A DNA stretch of 64,000 nucleotides from Ruminiclostridium sufflavum DSM 19573 (GTDB lineage: Bacteria > Bacillota > Clostridia > Acetivibrionales > DSM-1351). The notes under the pieces were generated by a model. It had not been told where the DNA came from, searched no databases, and saw only the letters and a program-made list of their open reading frames with translations. A program made the position numbers and the translations under genes. The stretch lies in contig NZ_QKMR01000007.1 of assembly GCF_003208175.1 (NCBI RefSeq), forward strand, positions 124,001 through 188,000. The letters run 5' to 3'. Below are positions 62,281 through 64,000 of this stretch, one piece after another; the first letter of the stretch is position 1; the number at the start of each line of letters is the position of its first letter.

Positions 62281-62421
62281 TTATTTCGCCTGATACTTTG
62301 CTTTTGTGGCTTCTCCGCCACGTATATGCCTTTCAGCCTTATTCTCCTCAAGTATAACTCTTACATCACTTAAAAGTGAAGGATTGATTTTCTCTAGTCT
62401 TTCAGTTACATCCTTATGGAC
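62281..62421 (-). pseudogene. spoIIID: truncated spoIIID (C-terminal half only)
   Basis: The minus-strand frame reads VHKDVTERLEKINPSLLSDV..ILEENKAERHIRGGEATKAKYQ to a stop at 62281, aligning with the second half of SpoIIID (VHKDLTERLPEINPDLANEV...RHLRGGEATKLKY in Bacillus). The first about 40 codons, including the VSKS helix-turn-helix, are absent: upstream the frame gives unrelated residues, reaches a stop with no ATG, GTG or TTG, and the DNA instead continues another gene's reading frame. SpoIIID is the mother-cell switch regulator acting between sigma-E and sigma-K. Synteny (next to mbl) and the preserved terminator show that this is the true locus. A sequencing or assembly deletion cannot be excluded. 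Confidence 0.75.
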
Positions 62422-62590
62422 TGCAGTAACAAAATGGAAAGAAGCTATCGTCCGGTATCTCTGTATTTGCCCATTTGTGCTTCACTCTTATACCCTCGTT
62501 ATTCAAAGCAAAAATATTTGTGCCTCTGTATTATATAATAACTCTTTAACCTGTTCCTTATCAAGCTTGATATAAAAATACTCCTTACCG
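62414..62590 (-). pseudogene. frameshifted fragment of an unknown small gene fused to the spoIIID remnant
   Basis: A minus-strand coding-like stretch reads GKEYFYIKLDKEQVKELLYN, then TEAQIF, changes frame at the T-run 62510-62514, and continues LNNEGIRVKHKWANTEIPDD, SFFPF to a stop at 62414 that lies inside spoIIID sequence. There is no start codon. I do not recognise the family. The final residues (CYCSP) are read from spoIIID-derived DNA, so the junction is near 62421-62430. Confidence 0.45.
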
Positions 62591-62628
62591 GCAATTATTA
62601 TTTTAATTCCTGCCAGAAAGGAGTATTT
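62576..62628 (-). terminator. hairpin after the SDR gene
   Basis: AAATACTCCTT and AAGGAGTATTT are perfect 11-base inverted repeats with inner GGCA/TGCC and AATT/AATT pairing; the minus-strand transcript then runs into TTTTTAT. It starts about 50 bases past the SDR stop. Confidence 0.65.
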
Positions 62629-62676
62629 GCCTACTATAATATACAAGCTTATTTACATCCTCTTAAAATACTTAAT

Positions 62677-63453
62677 TTATACAAGTGCTCCGCCGCCGTC
62701 TACAATTATGAACTGGCCCTGAACATAACTGGAACTGTCGCTGGAAAGATAAAGAACCGTTCCGTTTAATTCCCCTCTTTTTCCGGGTCGTCCTGCCGGA
62801 TTCAGAGTATTATATTTGTTAAGAAATTCTTCTGATTTAAATAAGGTTTCACTAGTCATTTCGCTTTCAAAAAGAGCAGGTCCAATGGCATTCACAGTGA
62901 TACCATATCTCGCGTAGGAAGCTGCCATACCTCTTGTCAAGCCAACTACCGCAGCTTTTGATGAATTATAGGAATGTCTGATAAATACATCGAATTTATC
63001 TGCAACTACTGCATTTACAGATGAGATATTAATAATTTTCCCATAGCCTCTTTCCTTCATTTGCGGAAGTACATATTTGCTTGCTAAAAAAATCCCTTTT
63101 ACATTCGTATCAAAGGATTTATCCCAATCCTCCACCGACATGCTGTCCACTCCGCCACGAACGGCAATTCCCGCATTATTTAACAAAATATCAATGTGTC
63201 CGAAGTAATCAAGTACAGCTTGAATAGCAGTTTTTACACTTTCCTCATTTGTAACATCACATCCAACCGCAATTACCTTTCTGCCTTTTTTCTCAATTTC
63301 TGCCTTGACCTCGTTTAGCTTTTCTATTCGTCTTGCCAGCAAGGCAACATCTGCCCCGGCTTCTGCATATGCAAGCGCCGCATCTGCTCCAAGCCCTGAA
63401 CTCGCTCCTGTTACCACAGCTACTTTGCCATTTAAGTTAAAAATATTTTCCAT
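62677..63453 (-). CDS. short-chain dehydrogenase/reductase (gluconate 5-dehydrogenase-like)
   Basis: 258 residues, ATG after AAAGGATG. Classical SDR: cofactor motif TGASSGLGADAALAYA (TGxxxGxG at 15-22), NNAG at 92-95, catalytic Ser145 in INISS, Tyr162 and Lys166 in SYNSSKAAVVGLTRG, and the C-terminal SDSSSYVQGQFIIVDGGGAL. Arg41-Arg42 after the second strand favours NADP(H). Nearest recognisable relatives are gluconate 5-dehydrogenase / 2-deoxygluconate 3-dehydrogenase; the substrate is not certain. Alone, with a terminator downstream. Confidence 0.92.
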   Translation of the reverse strand: MENIFNLNGKVAVVTGASSGLGADAALAYAEAGADVALLARRIEKLNEVKAEIEKKGRKVIAVGCDVTNEESVKTAIQAVLDYFGHIDILLNNAGIAVRGGVDSMSVEDWDKSFDTNVKGIFLASKYVLPQMKERGYGKIINISSVNAVVADKFDVFIRHSYNSSKAAVVGLTRGMAASYARYGITVNAIGPALFESEMTSETLFKSEEFLNKYNTLNPAGRPGKRGELNGTVLYLSSDSSSYVQGQFIIVDGGGALV

Positions 63454-64000
63454 TTAATACACATCCTTTCTTTTATTAAGACAGCCTACAAATAATATTC
63501 CCAATTATTGAATTAAATACTGCTGTTACTGTTTTAAGAACCAGATATATCATATCCGGTACATAATAGCCTGAAAATAAAACCGGCAACTCTTGCTAAT
63601 TCAACTTAGCTCCTAATCTCATTCCTCCTTAAAATAATTTTACCAAACCCAAGCCGGGTAAAAAATCCAGCCTAAAAGCCAATTCCATCTGAAAAGACAA
63701 TTTGCAATCGTCCGAAGGCTCGAACTATAATTGGCTTTTAATAATTATACATCATTATCCCTTATTATGCACTATGAAAAAAAGATATTCAAGTCTTGAA
63801 TAATCAGCATTTACAGCCATAAAATGTAGAATTATCTTAAAAATAGCACAACATATCTGTTTTTTGTATTATTCCCTTCCAATATATATATTTCCATATG
63901 CAAGCAAGCCTTTTTTTGCATTAAATCCACTTAGTAGGCACTATTCAGGATAAACACGCTTGGGATTTCAAAAGCATATAAAGGCTAACCTTGCCTTTAT
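63454..64000. other. non-coding end of the window
   Basis: 547 AT-rich bases with no convincing gene on either strand. The SDR ribosome binding site is at the left edge, and a diverged repeat copy lies at 63643-63739. I see no promoter I would defend. Confidence 0.5.
63643..63739 (+). repeat. dispersed structured repeat, copy F (diverged right half)
   Basis: Recognisable blocks in order: CAAACCCAAGCC, AAAATCCAGCCTAAAAGC, GAAAAGACAATTTGCAATCG, TCCGAAGGCTCGAACTATAA and TTGGCTTT. Many substitutions relative to copies A and B; same orientation. Confidence 0.6.

Noticed and set aside
62306-62575. 89-codon plus-strand open frame upstream of mbl
   Set aside because: It is the complement of the spoIIID remnant and the adjoining fragment, both of which make sense on the minus strand.

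Overview
The window reads as chromosome of a mesophilic, anaerobic, spore-forming, flagellated cellulolytic Firmicute close to Ruminiclostridium (the R. cellulolyticum / papyrosolvens group). Three things point there: an AT-rich sequence with clostridial ribosome binding sites and many TTG starts; a secreted esterase with a type I dockerin whose recognition residues (Ala-Leu, Ala-Val) are of the R. cellulolyticum kind; and intact spoVG, spoVT, yabP, yabQ and purR genes. Nearly all genes lie on the minus strand.

Layout. 1-3.7 kb: the end of a UbiB-like kinase gene, a phasin-like protein, an acetyltransferase, a secreted transglutaminase-like protein and a DUF6173-like protein. 3.9-11.1 kb: a visibly GC-richer block (about 48-52% in sampled lines against about 37% around it) with an SLH-M13 peptidase, a small Cys-rich protein, decayed sequence, a metallophosphoesterase lipoprotein, a LytTR/GHKL two-component system with an AlpA-like HTH protein, and the tail of a probable serine recombinase. 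It looks acquired. 11.2-12.6 kb: dockerin SGNH esterase. 12.9-28.6 kb: a carbohydrate locus made of an 1814-residue S-layer-anchored six-hairpin glycosidase-like protein, a GH65 phosphorylase, beta-phosphoglucomutase, a three-gene sugar ABC importer and a divergent YesM/YesN two-component system. The likely logic is surface cleavage, import, phosphorolysis to beta-glucose 1-phosphate and conversion to glucose 6-phosphate. 28.7-37 kb: cheA-cheW-MCP-cheR with a MalT-like LuxR regulator upstream. 37.4-40 kb: initiator tRNA-Met, a cyclophilin lipoprotein, a MalY-like lyase and tRNA-Leu(TAA).

40.1-55 kb is the conserved purR-spoVG-glmU-prs-pth-mfd-spoVT-mazG-hup-rqcP-yabP-yabQ-divIC-yabR neighbourhood known from Bacillus, with a PrsA-like foldase and an ssb inserted. 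It carries recognisable regulatory sites: a palindromic PurBox pair before purR, a sigma-H-type promoter before spoVG and a sigma-G-type promoter before spoVT. 55.3-64 kb holds murC, fabZ, a phosphodiester glycosidase, a flgJ-like gene, the mbl-flhO-flhP cluster, a truncated spoIIID and an SDR dehydrogenase.

The strongest undescribed signals are two. First, a dispersed, highly structured intergenic repeat (up to about 185 bp, terminal inverted repeats AAAGTCAATTAC / GTAATTGACTTT, at least nine full or partial copies, all in one orientation) sits inside operons and twice overlaps a stop codon. Its four left-end-bearing copies all carry TAAA-N15-(G/T)CCGATAG, close to the sigma-28 promoter consensus. 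Second, the spoIIID gene upstream of mbl has lost its N-terminal half, including the helix-turn-helix, and is fused to an unrelated frameshifted fragment.
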